The notes under the pieces are model-generated. The model saw only the letters and a list, made by a program, of their open reading frames with translations. It was not told where the DNA came from and searched no databases. Position numbers and translations under genes: made by a program. 64,000 nucleotides of DNA from Streptomyces spororaveus (lineage in GTDB: Bacteria > Actinomycetota > Actinomycetes > Streptomycetales > Streptomycetaceae), in assembly GCF_016755875.1 (NCBI RefSeq), contig NZ_BNED01000005.1, positions 1,736,001 to 1,800,000 of the forward strand, written 5' to 3'. Within the stretch, counting starts at the first letter, position 1; each line of letters begins with the position of its first letter. Shown one piece after another: positions 1-8,206 of this stretch.

Positions 1-36
1 AGGCTCGTGAACGAGGCGCGAGGGAGGGAGGGCCGG

Positions 37-813
37 GTGCCGGTGGACATCACCTGGTGGGGTCATGCCACGTGCACCGTCGAGGACTCCGGGGTCCGGC
101 TGCTCACGGACCCGCTGTTCGCCCGGCGGCTCGCGCACCTGCGGCGGCGGCGCGGGGCGCTGCCCCCGCCCGAGGCGGCGGCGGCCGACGTGGTGCTGGT
201 CTCCCACCTGCACGCCGACCACCTGCATCTGCCGTCGCTGGCGCGGCTCGCGCCCGGCACCCGGCTGCTCGTGCCGCGGGGGGCGCGCCGGGCCGTACCG
301 GGGCTTGCGCGGGTCGCCGGGCTGCACGGGCTGGCCGTGACGGAGGTGGTGCGGGGCGAGGAGGTCCCCGTACGGGACGGCGTACGGGTCCGGGCGGTCG
401 GCGCGCGGCACGACGGACGGCGGCTGCCGTTCGGGCCGCACCTGTGCCCGGCGCTGGGGTACGTGGTGCTGGGGGCGGCGCGGACCTACTTCGCCGGGGA
501 CACCGGGCTGTTCGACACCATGGCCGAGGAGACCGGACCGGTGGACGTGGCCCTGCTGCCGGTGGGCGGCTGGGGGCCGTACCTCGGCCCCGGGCACCTG
601 GACGCGGGGCGGGCGGCGCGGGCGCTGGCCCGGCTGGCGCCCGCGGCGGCGGTCCCGGTGCACTACGGGACGTACTGGCCCGTCGGGATGGACGCGGTAC
701 GGCCGCACGAATTCCACGCGCCCGGCGAGGAGTTCGCGCGGCTGGCGCGGCAGCTGGCGCCGAAGGTGACCGTACGGGTGCCGCGGCACGGCGAGCGGGT
801 GCGGCTGCCGTGA
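37..813 (+). CDS. MBL-fold metallo-hydrolase
   Basis: Metallo-beta-lactamase-fold hydrolase of the UlaG/UPF0173-like group, about 258 residues, probably cytosolic. The N-terminus carries WWGHAT, followed by the metal-binding HLHADHLH motif, an FAGDTGLFD strand with the GDT bridging Asp, and a late PVHYGTYWP segment with the final His. Substrate cannot be told from sequence. A GTG at 7 gives 10 more residues, but the purine-rich GGGAGGGAGGG at 22-32 favours GTG at 37 (or 43). The stop overlaps the start of the DedA-type gene by four bases, so the two are translationally coupled. Confidence 0.8.
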   Translation: MPVDITWWGHATCTVEDSGVRLLTDPLFARRLAHLRRRRGALPPPEAAAADVVLVSHLHADHLHLPSLARLAPGTRLLVPRGARRAVPGLARVAGLHGLAVTEVVRGEEVPVRDGVRVRAVGARHDGRRLPFGPHLCPALGYVVLGAARTYFAGDTGLFDTMAEETGPVDVALLPVGGWGPYLGPGHLDAGRAARALARLAPAAAVPVHYGTYWPVGMDAVRPHEFHAPGEEFARLARQLAPKVTVRVPRHGERVRLP

Positions 814-1439
814 CGTGGCGCGAGCTCGCGGCCGCGGCCGGCCAGGTTCCGCCGGAGAGCACCCAGCAGGCGGTGGGGTACCCGGCGCTGTTCCTGCTGG
901 TCGCACTGGGCGCACTGGTACCCGTCATCCCCACGGGTGCGGTGGTGAGTTCGGCGGCGGTGGTGGCCTTCCACCACCAGTCGTCGCCCTACGGGGTGCT
1001 GCTGGTGTTCGCGGTGTCGGCGCTGGCGGCGTTCACCGGGGACATCACGCTGTACTGGCTCGGGCAGCGCGGGGTGCGCTCACGGGGCGGGTCGCGCTGG
1101 CTGGAGGCGCTGCGCGGCCGGGCCACGCCGGAGCGGCTGGAGCGGGCGCGGGCGGGGCTGGACGAGCACGGGGTACTGGTCCTGGTGCTGTCGCGGCTGG
1201 TCCCGGCGGGCCGGATCCCGGTGATGCTGGCCTGCCTCCTGGCCCAGATGCCGTTGCGCCGCTTCGCCCGGGGCGACGCCCCGGCCTGCCTGGCCTGGGC
1301 GGCGACGTACGGCCTGATCGGCATCCTGGGCGGCACCCTCTTCGCGGAGCCCTGGAAGGGTGTGGCCCTCGCGGTCGGCCTGGCCCTGGCGATCAGCGCG
1401 GGGCCCTCGCTGTGGCGCCGCCTGCGGCCACGGCCCTGA
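810..1439 (+). CDS. DedA family membrane protein
   Basis: Integral membrane protein of the DedA/SNARE-associated (VTT) family, 209 residues. Known members are undecaprenyl-phosphate/phospholipid flippases or affect membrane homeostasis. Visible are a hydrophobic N-terminal stretch with the re-entrant signature (PVIPTGAVVS), a conserved FTGDITLYWLGQRG, and the later SRLVPAGRIPVMLACLLA with its Arg-Pro-x-Arg-like core, then two C-terminal transmembrane helices. The start is GTG in a GTGA overlap with the upstream hydrolase. Frame and family are clear; lipid substrate is unknown. Confidence 0.85.
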   Translation: MTWRELAAAAGQVPPESTQQAVGYPALFLLVALGALVPVIPTGAVVSSAAVVAFHHQSSPYGVLLVFAVSALAAFTGDITLYWLGQRGVRSRGGSRWLEALRGRATPERLERARAGLDEHGVLVLVLSRLVPAGRIPVMLACLLAQMPLRRFARGDAPACLAWAATYGLIGILGGTLFAEPWKGVALAVGLALAISAGPSLWRRLRPRP

Positions 1440-1457
1440 GCGGGCCCCGGCCGGGCC

Positions 1458-2405
1458 TCACCGTCCCTCCCCTTCCCGGCCGGGTACCGGGCGGGCGGAG
1501 GCCGGCGGGAACGCGAGACCCGTCGGCGTGTTGAGGCCGGTGAAGGCGAGCGTGACCTGTCCGCCGCCCGTCTCGCGGACCCGCACCACGCGGTTGTTGA
1601 ATCCGTCGGCCACGTAGAGGCCGCCGGAGCCGTCGAGCGCGAGGCCCAGCGGGGAACTGAGGCCGGTGACGGGCACCGTGCTCTGCGCACCGCCGCCCGC
1701 GGCCAGTTTCACCACACGGTTGTTGCCGCTGTCGGAGACGTACAGGTCGCCCGCGGCGTTCGGGACCAGCCCGGTCGGCTGGGAGAGGCCGGTGGTGGGC
1801 ACGGTGCTCTGGCCGCCGCCGTCCACGGCCACCCTGACGACGCGGTCGTTGACGAAGTCGGAGACGTACAGGCCCCCGCCGGGCGCCCAGGCCAGCCCCC
1901 AGGGGTGCAGCAGCCCGGTGGTGGGGACGGTCGTCTGTCCCCCGCCGCCGGCCGGCACCTTCACGATCCGGTCGTTGAAGCTGTCGGCGATGTAGAGGTT
2001 CCCGGCCGGGTCGAAGGCGAGCCCCAGCGGGCGCGACAGGCCGACGGCGGGAACGACGGTCTGCTCCCCGCCGTCCGGGGGCAGCACGAGGACGCGGTTG
2101 TTGCCGGTGTCGGACACGTAGAGGCGGCCCGCGGCGTCCCAGGCCATGCCGGTCGGCCGTACCAGGCCGTCGAAGGGGACGGTGCTCTGGTCGCCGCCGT
2201 CCGCGGGCAGGGCCACCACCCGGTTGTTGCCGTAGTCGGACACGTACAGGGGCGGACCGGCGGGCGACCGCACGTCACCGGGCGGCGTGGCGCCCGCCGC
2301 TCCCGTGGGGAGCGCGCAGAGCAGCAGCAGCGCCACGGCGGCGGCCAGCCGCCGGGTCCACCGCCGGGCAGCGGGGGGTGCCTCGGTTCGTGCCTCGCCC
2401 GTCAT
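1458..2405 (-). CDS. secreted six-repeat NHL beta-propeller protein
   Basis: Exported protein of 315 residues. A positively charged N-terminus and a hydrophobic core (about residues 20-40, ending near AAGAT) look like a Sec signal. The rest is six repeats of about 42 residues, each starting LY(V/I)(S/A)D, then a NNR-V motif, a GG-Q-TVP turn and a GL-P-GLA strand. This is the pattern of a closed six-bladed NHL propeller such as the extracellular sensor of mycobacterial PknD, but here with no kinase or membrane anchor. It is probably a free extracellular binding protein; the ligand is unknown. A GTG three codons upstream (2414) is an alternative start. Confidence 0.8.
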   Translation of the reverse strand: MTGEARTEAPPAARRWTRRLAAAVALLLLCALPTGAAGATPPGDVRSPAGPPLYVSDYGNNRVVALPADGGDQSTVPFDGLVRPTGMAWDAAGRLYVSDTGNNRVLVLPPDGGEQTVVPAVGLSRPLGLAFDPAGNLYIADSFNDRIVKVPAGGGGQTTVPTTGLLHPWGLAWAPGGGLYVSDFVNDRVVRVAVDGGGQSTVPTTGLSQPTGLVPNAAGDLYVSDSGNNRVVKLAAGGGAQSTVPVTGLSSPLGLALDGSGGLYVADGFNNRVVRVRETGGGQVTLAFTGLNTPTGLAFPPASARPVPGREGEGR

Positions 2406-2606
2406 GCGTTCCACGACTCACCCACCTGATCCGGACGGCCGGCCGGCCGGGTGCCCGGTGCCGTACCCCCGCCGACCCTAGGAAGCGGGGAGCGCCGGCG
2501 CGGGAGCCACGCCATCGCGACGGTCGCCGGCCACTCCAATGCCCGGTGGGGCGGGACCCGGGCCGTGGGGAGGCCGAGGCCGGTGTGGATCACCGGGGTC
2601 GGGTGG

Positions 2607-3890
2607 TCAGGCCAGCCCGGCCAGGACCGACCCGAGGAGTTCCAGGGAGTCGCGTACGTGCGGCAGTGCGAGCGGATCGCGGGCGGTGAGCGCGGCCAGC
2701 CGCTCCTGCGGGGTGGCGCCGAGCAGGGGCCCGGTGGACAACCGCACGCGCAGCGAGCCCAGTTCGTCGGCGAACCGCTGCCCGCCGGGAGTGGGTGCGC
2801 CGAGCCGGCCGCCGAGCCAGTCCTCCAGTTCCATGGCGTCGCCGACCCCGTGCCGGGCGAGTCCGGCGCGCAGCGGGGTGAGGTCGGCGTACAGGTGCCG
2901 GCCGGCCCGCGGGGGCCGGGCCAGCGCCCCTGCCGCGAGCAGCCGCCGGTGCGCGGCGGCGGCCACCACCCCGTGCAGGGTGGCGGCGGCGTAGGCGCGG
3001 CCCGCGACGGCGTCGGGTTCGTCGAGGGCGTGCGCGGCGGCACCCGCGACGGGTCCCGCGACCATCGCCCCGGTGGCGGTGAGGACGTCGAGGGTACGGG
3101 CGCGCAGCCAGGTCCCGCGCGGGGTGCCGGGGAAGCGGACGACGGCGGCGGGCCAGCCGGCCGGCAGCAGCGCCCCGGACAGGTCGACGAGGACGGCCGC
3201 CTGTTCGGGGAGCATCTCGGCGGGGCTCAGGACCAGGGTGTCGTGGGGCCGGTGGACGGTGTCGCGCCAGCTCTCGTCGCTGACGACGAACAGTCCGGCG
3301 GATTCGGCGGCCTCGCAGGCCTCGCGCAGCAGCTCGGGCGGGGGCACGGTCGCGGTGGGGTCGTCGGCGACCGACAGCAGGAGCACGCGCGGGTCGCCGC
3401 CCTCGGCGCGCACCCGCCGTACGGTCTCCAGCAGCGCGTAGGGGTCGGGTACTCCGCCGCACTCGGCCGGGGTCGGCACGTGGTAGGCCCGACGTCCCAG
3501 CAGCCGGACCTGAGGGGTCCACCAGGCGGGACAGGGCCGGGGCAGCATCACGTCTCCCCCGTATGCGCCGAGCAGGGCCAGGAGCAGGGCGGGGGCTCCG
3601 GGACCCGCGGCCACGTTCTCGGGCGAGGTGGCGAGCCCCCGCCGCTCCCAGTGCCGGCAGGCGGCCTCCCGTACGGCCTCGCCGCCGCCCGGGGGCTCGG
3701 GGGCGGCGCGTCCGGCGGCCGCGGCGAGGACGGAGAGCAGCTCGGGGAGCACGGGCAGGCCGGGCTGCGGGGCGGGTGGGCCGTACCGGACCGGGCCGCG
3801 GCCCTCCGCGGCCGTGCGCTGCATCGCCGCCACCGCTTCCCGCCTTCCGCGCTCGCCCTGCCACGCCCGGCCCGCCCGCGACTGCCTCAC
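2607..3890 (-). CDS. aminotransferase class I/II-like protein lacking the PLP lysine
   Basis: A 427-residue protein with the fold-type I aminotransferase layout. It has an N-terminal helix region, a PLP-phosphate-loop-like segment (GPGAPALLLAL, residues about 96-106), a degenerate N-P-T-G equivalent (DDPTA, 176-180) and an SDESW strand (204-208) where the PLP-pyridine Asp sits. The Schiff-base motif normally read as S-K-x4-PGW-R is LSGALLPAGWP here, so the lysine is Gly239 and the arginine is Pro. The whole protein contains no lysine at all, so it cannot form an internal aldimine. Start is GTG at 3890; ATG at 3824 is an alternative. It could be a regulatory or scaffolding paralogue, or act on PLP adducts non-covalently. 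Confidence 0.7.
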   Translation of the reverse strand: MRQSRAGRAWQGERGRREAVAAMQRTAAEGRGPVRYGPPAPQPGLPVLPELLSVLAAAAGRAAPEPPGGGEAVREAACRHWERRGLATSPENVAAGPGAPALLLALLGAYGGDVMLPRPCPAWWTPQVRLLGRRAYHVPTPAECGGVPDPYALLETVRRVRAEGGDPRVLLLSVADDPTATVPPPELLREACEAAESAGLFVVSDESWRDTVHRPHDTLVLSPAEMLPEQAAVLVDLSGALLPAGWPAAVVRFPGTPRGTWLRARTLDVLTATGAMVAGPVAGAAAHALDEPDAVAGRAYAAATLHGVVAAAAHRRLLAAGALARPPRAGRHLYADLTPLRAGLARHGVGDAMELEDWLGGRLGAPTPGGQRFADELGSLRVRLSTGPLLGATPQERLAALTARDPLALPHVRDSLELLGSVLAGLA

Positions 3891-3991
3891 GGCGCGTCGG
3901 TAGACCTGACCTTTATACGATGATTCAGGGCCCTATGCCTGTTGTGCGGGATGCCCGCCCCCGCGCGTCAGCCCGCGCGTCAGCTCGCTCG

Positions 3992-4564
3992 TCAGCCCGC
4001 GCGCCCCACCATCGCGAGGAGCCTGGTCTGCGCGTCCGCGCCCGCCGGGACCTCCACCGGCTCGGCGTACTCACCGCTGGCCGAGAGCGCGTCGGCGTAC
4101 GGCATGATCTCCTTGATCGAGAACTCGACCAGGGTGTCGGGCAGCCGGTCCCCCGCGCCGATGCCCCGGGCCAGGTCCCAGACATGCACGACGCAGTCGG
4201 CGGTCAGCTCCGAGCAGTACGCCGATCCGAGCGCGGGCCCGTACGAGAGGCGCACGGTCCGGTCCAGCGCGCCGGACGCGGCGAAGGCCGCGTGCGCGGC
4301 GGCCGAGGCCCGGTCCCAGGCCGCGACCGGGTCGTCACCCAGTACGTCACCGGAGAACCGGCCCGCCAGCTCCTCGACGGTCCGGCCCTCGGTGACCAGC
4401 GGCGGGATCCAGAGCTGCTCCGCGGTGACGTGGTTGACCAGCTCCCGCACGTTCCATTCCGTGCACGGGGTCGGCTCTCCCCACTGGTCGCCGCGGACGT
4501 CACGCACCCGCTCACCGAAGAGCCTCAGCGCCTCGGCATGCCGTTCGAGCAGCGTGTCCGTCAT
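3992..4564 (-). CDS. TIGR03086 family metal-binding protein (mycothiol-dependent isomerase/DinB type)
   Basis: 190-residue four-helix-bundle protein of the maleylpyruvate-isomerase N-terminal/DinB superfamily common in actinobacteria. Visible family features are the early W-PTPCTEWNVRELVNHV segment (metal-binding His) and the later DCVVHVWDLARGIG segment with the second His and Asp. Family members may be mycothiol-dependent transferases, but most have no proven reaction. ATG at 4564 follows GGTGAGCG; upstream in-frame codons would add unconserved residues. It is transcribed divergently from the methyltransferase at 4765. Confidence 0.8.
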   Translation of the reverse strand: MTDTLLERHAEALRLFGERVRDVRGDQWGEPTPCTEWNVRELVNHVTAEQLWIPPLVTEGRTVEELAGRFSGDVLGDDPVAAWDRASAAAHAAFAASGALDRTVRLSYGPALGSAYCSELTADCVVHVWDLARGIGAGDRLPDTLVEFSIKEIMPYADALSASGEYAEPVEVPAGADAQTRLLAMVGRAG

Positions 4565-4764
4565 GACGCTCACCGCCGTCCGCCCTGGGGATGTGTCCCC
4601 CTGCAGCCACTCTCCTCGCACCCGCATCGGCCTGCCACCTCCCCACCCGGTCCCCTTGGCACACAAGGCTGTTGTCCACATGTCAAAACACCTATCTCAG
4701 ATGGCGAACTGATCGTCTACGGTGGGGGCAACGCTTCGAAGAGGAAACGAGGAGGGGTCCGGTC

Positions 4765-5613
4765 ATGAACGCAGCCAGGGAGTCCGCCGGGGATTCGGCA
4801 GCCGGGGAGACCGCCGTCTACACGCACGGCCACCACGAGTCGGTCCTGCGCTCGCACCGCTGGCGCACCGCCGGGAACTCCGCCGCCTACCTGATCGGCG
4901 AGCTGCGCCCCGGCATGCGGGTGCTGGACGTCGGCTGCGGCCCGGGCACGATCACCGCGGACCTGGCGGAGCTGGTCGCGCCGGGCGGCCACGTCACCGC
5001 CGTCGACGCCGCGGCGGACGTCCTGGAGCAGGCCCGCGCCCACGCCGAAGAGCGCGGTCTGGGCGACGCCGTGTCCTTCGCCGTCGCGGACGTCCACGCG
5101 CTGGACTTTCCGGACGACTCCTTCGACGTGGTCCACGCCCACCAGGTGCTGCAGCACGTCGGCGACCCGGTGCGGGCGCTGCGCGAGATGCGGCGGGTGT
5201 GCCGGCCGGGCGGGGTCGTGGCCGCGCGCGACGCCGACTACGCGGCGATGACCTGGTACCCGGCCACGCCGGGCCTGGACGACTGGCTGAGCCTGTATCG
5301 GCGGGTGGCCCGCGCCAACGGCGGCGAACCGGACGCCGGACGCCACCTGCGGGCCTGGGCCCGGCAGGCCGGTTTCACGGACGTGACCTCCTCGGCGACG
5401 GCCTGGTGCTTCGCCGACCCGGAGGAGACCGCCTGGTGGTCGGCCCTGTGGGCGGACCGGACGCAGGCCTCCGCGTACGCGACCGTCGCCACCCGCGGCG
5501 GTCACGCGACGGCCGCGGACCTGGCGGCCGTCGGCGCGGCCTGGCACGCCTGGGGCGCGGACCCCGACGCGTGGTTCTCGGTCCTGAACGCCGAGATCCT
5601 GTGCCGGGTCTGA
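4765..5613 (+). CDS. class I SAM-dependent methyltransferase
   Basis: 282-residue UbiE/Methyltransf_11 type enzyme. Motif I is VLDVGCGPG at about residues 51-59, followed by the acidic VTAVDAA (motif II), VADVHALDFPDDSFDVV (motif III) and HVGDPVRALREMRRV. The C-terminal half varies, as usual for the substrate-binding part, so the substrate (small molecule or quinone-like) is undefined. The start is ATG preceded by the strong ribosome site GAGGAAACGAGGAGG (4741-4755). It stands alone between a divergent gene and the LppU-like gene. Confidence 0.85.
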   Translation: MNAARESAGDSAAGETAVYTHGHHESVLRSHRWRTAGNSAAYLIGELRPGMRVLDVGCGPGTITADLAELVAPGGHVTAVDAAADVLEQARAHAEERGLGDAVSFAVADVHALDFPDDSFDVVHAHQVLQHVGDPVRALREMRRVCRPGGVVAARDADYAAMTWYPATPGLDDWLSLYRRVARANGGEPDAGRHLRAWARQAGFTDVTSSATAWCFADPEETAWWSALWADRTQASAYATVATRGGHATAADLAAVGAAWHAWGADPDAWFSVLNAEILCRV

Positions 5614-5701
5614 CGCGGGGGACCTCGGCTGCGGGAATGTCACTGGCTTGATATAGCGTGCGCACGTCAATACGTAGTCACGCACCCCGGGGGACAGACC
5701 C

Positions 5702-6181
5702 ATGACGCAGCCGCCGCAGCCAGGCACGAACCCTTACGCCCAGTCCGGCCCCAACGGCCAGCCCGGCCCCTACGGCCAGCAGCCGCCGCAGGGACAGCAG
5801 CCCCAGCAGTGGGCCGCCGCGCCGCCGGCGCCGCCGACCCGGCGCGGGGGCATGGGCGTCCTGAAGATCCTCAAGATCATCGGTGCCGTGGCCGTCCTCA
5901 TCGCCGTCGGCGTGGGCTACTTCCTGAGCCAGGACGACGCCGACCACGCCAAGGCCGGCGACTGCCTGAAGAACAACGGGACCCAGATCTCGCCCGACCT
6001 GCAGGTGGTCGAGTGCGGCGGCGCCACCGCCGAGTACAAGGTGGTCCAGGTGCACCAGGACACGCTGGACACCGCCAAGTGCGAGAACGTCTCCGACATC
6101 GGCTACCAGGAGCAGACCAGCGGCGGCCGGCGCTCTTCGGGCAAGAAGTTCGTGCTCTGCATCGACAAGATCAAGAAGTAG
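5702..6181 (+). CDS. LppU/SCO3897-like membrane-anchored protein
   Basis: 159 residues. The N-terminal 45 residues are rich in Pro, Gln and Gly (repeated GPNGQPGPYGQQPP-like blocks), followed by one transmembrane segment (about 53-72, LKIIGAVAVLIAVGVGYFL). The extracytoplasmic domain of about 85 residues has three cysteines in a DCLKNNGT...VECGG...CENV pattern and a last one near the C-terminus (FVLCID), suggesting two disulfides. This matches actinobacterial LppU/SCO3897-like proteins of unknown function. Its 3' end overlaps the convergent DUF5107 gene by 11 bases. Confidence 0.7.
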   Translation: MTQPPQPGTNPYAQSGPNGQPGPYGQQPPQGQQPQQWAAAPPAPPTRRGGMGVLKILKIIGAVAVLIAVGVGYFLSQDDADHAKAGDCLKNNGTQISPDLQVVECGGATAEYKVVQVHQDTLDTAKCENVSDIGYQEQTSGGRRSSGKKFVLCIDKIKK

Positions 6182-8141
6182 GCGGCCGCATCCGGAAGTC
6201 GTAGCGCGCCGGCAGCGGGCAGTCGGTGAGGGTGGCCCAGACCTCGGCGAGGGTCTCCTCACCCTCCCGCAGGTCCGGGAGTTCGAACCCGTCCTCGAAG
6301 ACCCGGCGCGCCGCCCGCACATGGCCCTCCGCCGCGAGCAGCCGGGCCGCGAGCAACCGGAAGCGGCCCTGTTCCCGCAGGGCGGGCCGCAGCCGGTCCC
6401 AGACCGCGCGGGCCTGCGGCAGCCGGCCCGCCGCGAGGAGGGCGGCCATCGCCTCCTGGCCCAGCGCCGACTCCGCGGCCGTCCACGGCTCGCCGCCGCG
6501 GCTCTCCCCGGCCAGGTCCTCGAAGGCCGCCTCGAATCCGTCGGCCGCCCGCGCCGAGTCCCCGGCCAGGGCGTCCGCCACCGCAAGGCAGCGCAGCAAC
6601 GGCCACCGCGAGGGGGCCAGCGCCAGCCCCCGCTCCCAGCTGCGCACCGCCTGGGCCGTGTCCCCGGCGTGCCACTGGGCCACGCCCAGGTGGTACTCCG
6701 TCAGCGGGTCCGCAGGGGCCGTCTCCAGCATGTCCCGCCAGTGCGCGGCGACCAGGCTCGGCCCCGGCGGGACCACCCGTCGCGGGGCGGGCAGGACGCC
6801 CGTGCGCCAGAGCTGCAGCCACGGTTCCTGCTCCTCCCCGAGCGTGTCCTCCCCGAAGGGGGTGCCCGGCAGCTCGAAGCCCCCGCACAGCACCTCCAGC
6901 GCGCCCCAGCCCGAGCCCCGCGCCAGCCGCTCCCCCGGCGCGGTGTCGGCGTGGCCGCGCCACGCCTCGTACGCCGCGTCCACCCGCTCCCGCGGCAGTG
7001 CGGCCTCCAGCGCGGCTCCGGCCGCACCGCGGGCCGCCGCCCAGTCCGCGCCGTGCACCTGCTCCGGCTCCGCCGACAGCGGGCCGTACGCCTCCAGCCA
7101 GCTGAACTCGGCCCCTCCCTCCAGCCGTACGTGCTCCAGCTGGGTCCGGGCCAGCCCGGCCTGGATCTCCGCGTAGCCGCCCGTGCCCGGCTCGGTCAGC
7201 CACTCCTGCCAGCGCCGGCCGCCACCGCCCGCGCCCCACACGAACAGCTTGCGTCCGCGCAGCCGCGCGGTGGAGGTCTGCACGAGCCCGTGCCCGGCGG
7301 CGTCCAGGGAGGCGATCCAGGGCCGGGTCCCGTACCGGACCTCGTAGAAGAAGTCGGCCGGGTACGTGCCGCGCAGCGGGTACGTGCGGTCCGCGCCCTC
7401 CCACTCCGGTACGGGGACCCGGCGCAGCGCGCGCTCGTAGCCGAAGTGCCAGGCCTCGTCGGCCGGAGCGAGCACCCGGGTGCCTGCGTCCTCCGGGACG
7501 GCGATGTTGGACCACCAGTACACGGGGGCGGGCCGCTCGTGCGGGTTGCGCACGCGGACGCCGACGTAGAGGAACTCCGAGTCCTCCGGCAGCCACAGGT
7601 CCACCTGGAAGGGCAGGTCGCGCAGGCGCTCCCACTCCCACAGCCGGACCATCGTGCCCCCGTCCGGCGCCGGGACGAGGGCCGCGTGCAGCGGGGCGCA
7701 GGACAGGGCGGTGTGCCCGGTCGCGCCGGTGTTCCACTCGATGCCGCCGGAGAACCAGGCGCCGTTGAGCGCGAAGTTGGCGGGCTGGAACACCGGGTTG
7801 CGGTAGAGGAGTTCACGCCCGGACGGCAGGTGCACGAGGGAGTGGACCCGCCCGCCCAGGCCCGGCAGGACGGTGACCCGCAGGTGGTCGTTCTCGATGA
7901 CGATCGACTCGAACTCCCGCTCCGCGCGCTCCCGTCCGTACCCGTCCCGGATCCGTACGGGCAGGAGGGAGCGCAGGGGTTCGTAGCCGATCTGCCGTGC
8001 CATGTCGCGCGGCATCCCCTCGCGCGCACGCTCGTCCAGGGTGTGCGCGTCATCGGGCGCGCGCAGGGCGGGCAGCGGGTTGTCCGAGCCCAGCGGGGCT
8101 GCGGGGAGGGTCAGTACGGCGCGTCGGACGGTGGTGGCCAT
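6171..8141 (-). CDS. DUF5107 and tetratricopeptide-repeat protein
   Basis: About 656 residues. The first 350 resemble DUF5107 (galactose-mutarotase-like beta-sandwich; note the LPGLGGRVHSLVHLPSGRELLYRNPV and WFSGGIEWNTGATGHT segments). The remainder contains TPR-like helices (DPLTEYHLGVAQWHAGDTAQAVRSWERGLALAPS in consecutive turns) and ends in a short basic tail. Family proteins are seen beside sugar-utilisation genes, but nothing here fixes a substrate. ATG at 8141 is chosen; a GTG at 8162 in the same frame adds seven residues. It is convergent with the LppU-like gene. Confidence 0.75.
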   Translation of the reverse strand: MATTVRRAVLTLPAAPLGSDNPLPALRAPDDAHTLDERAREGMPRDMARQIGYEPLRSLLPVRIRDGYGRERAEREFESIVIENDHLRVTVLPGLGGRVHSLVHLPSGRELLYRNPVFQPANFALNGAWFSGGIEWNTGATGHTALSCAPLHAALVPAPDGGTMVRLWEWERLRDLPFQVDLWLPEDSEFLYVGVRVRNPHERPAPVYWWSNIAVPEDAGTRVLAPADEAWHFGYERALRRVPVPEWEGADRTYPLRGTYPADFFYEVRYGTRPWIASLDAAGHGLVQTSTARLRGRKLFVWGAGGGGRRWQEWLTEPGTGGYAEIQAGLARTQLEHVRLEGGAEFSWLEAYGPLSAEPEQVHGADWAAARGAAGAALEAALPRERVDAAYEAWRGHADTAPGERLARGSGWGALEVLCGGFELPGTPFGEDTLGEEQEPWLQLWRTGVLPAPRRVVPPGPSLVAAHWRDMLETAPADPLTEYHLGVAQWHAGDTAQAVRSWERGLALAPSRWPLLRCLAVADALAGDSARAADGFEAAFEDLAGESRGGEPWTAAESALGQEAMAALLAAGRLPQARAVWDRLRPALREQGRFRLLAARLLAAEGHVRAARRVFEDGFELPDLREGEETLAEVWATLTDCPLPARYDFRMRPPTS

Positions 8142-8206
8142 GAAGGAAATGGAACACGCCACGGCGGCCGGTGCACAGGGGTTCCGCGGATCACCACCGG
8201 TCAGGA

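Noticed and set aside
1500..2260. Periodic DNA repeats resembling a tandem array or CRISPR
   Set aside because: Period of about 126 bp corresponds to the 42-residue NHL blades of a coding sequence; no spacers.
5657..5666. CGTGCGCACG palindrome upstream of the LppU-like gene
   Set aside because: Short GC palindromes are frequent by chance here and no promoter elements are aligned with it.
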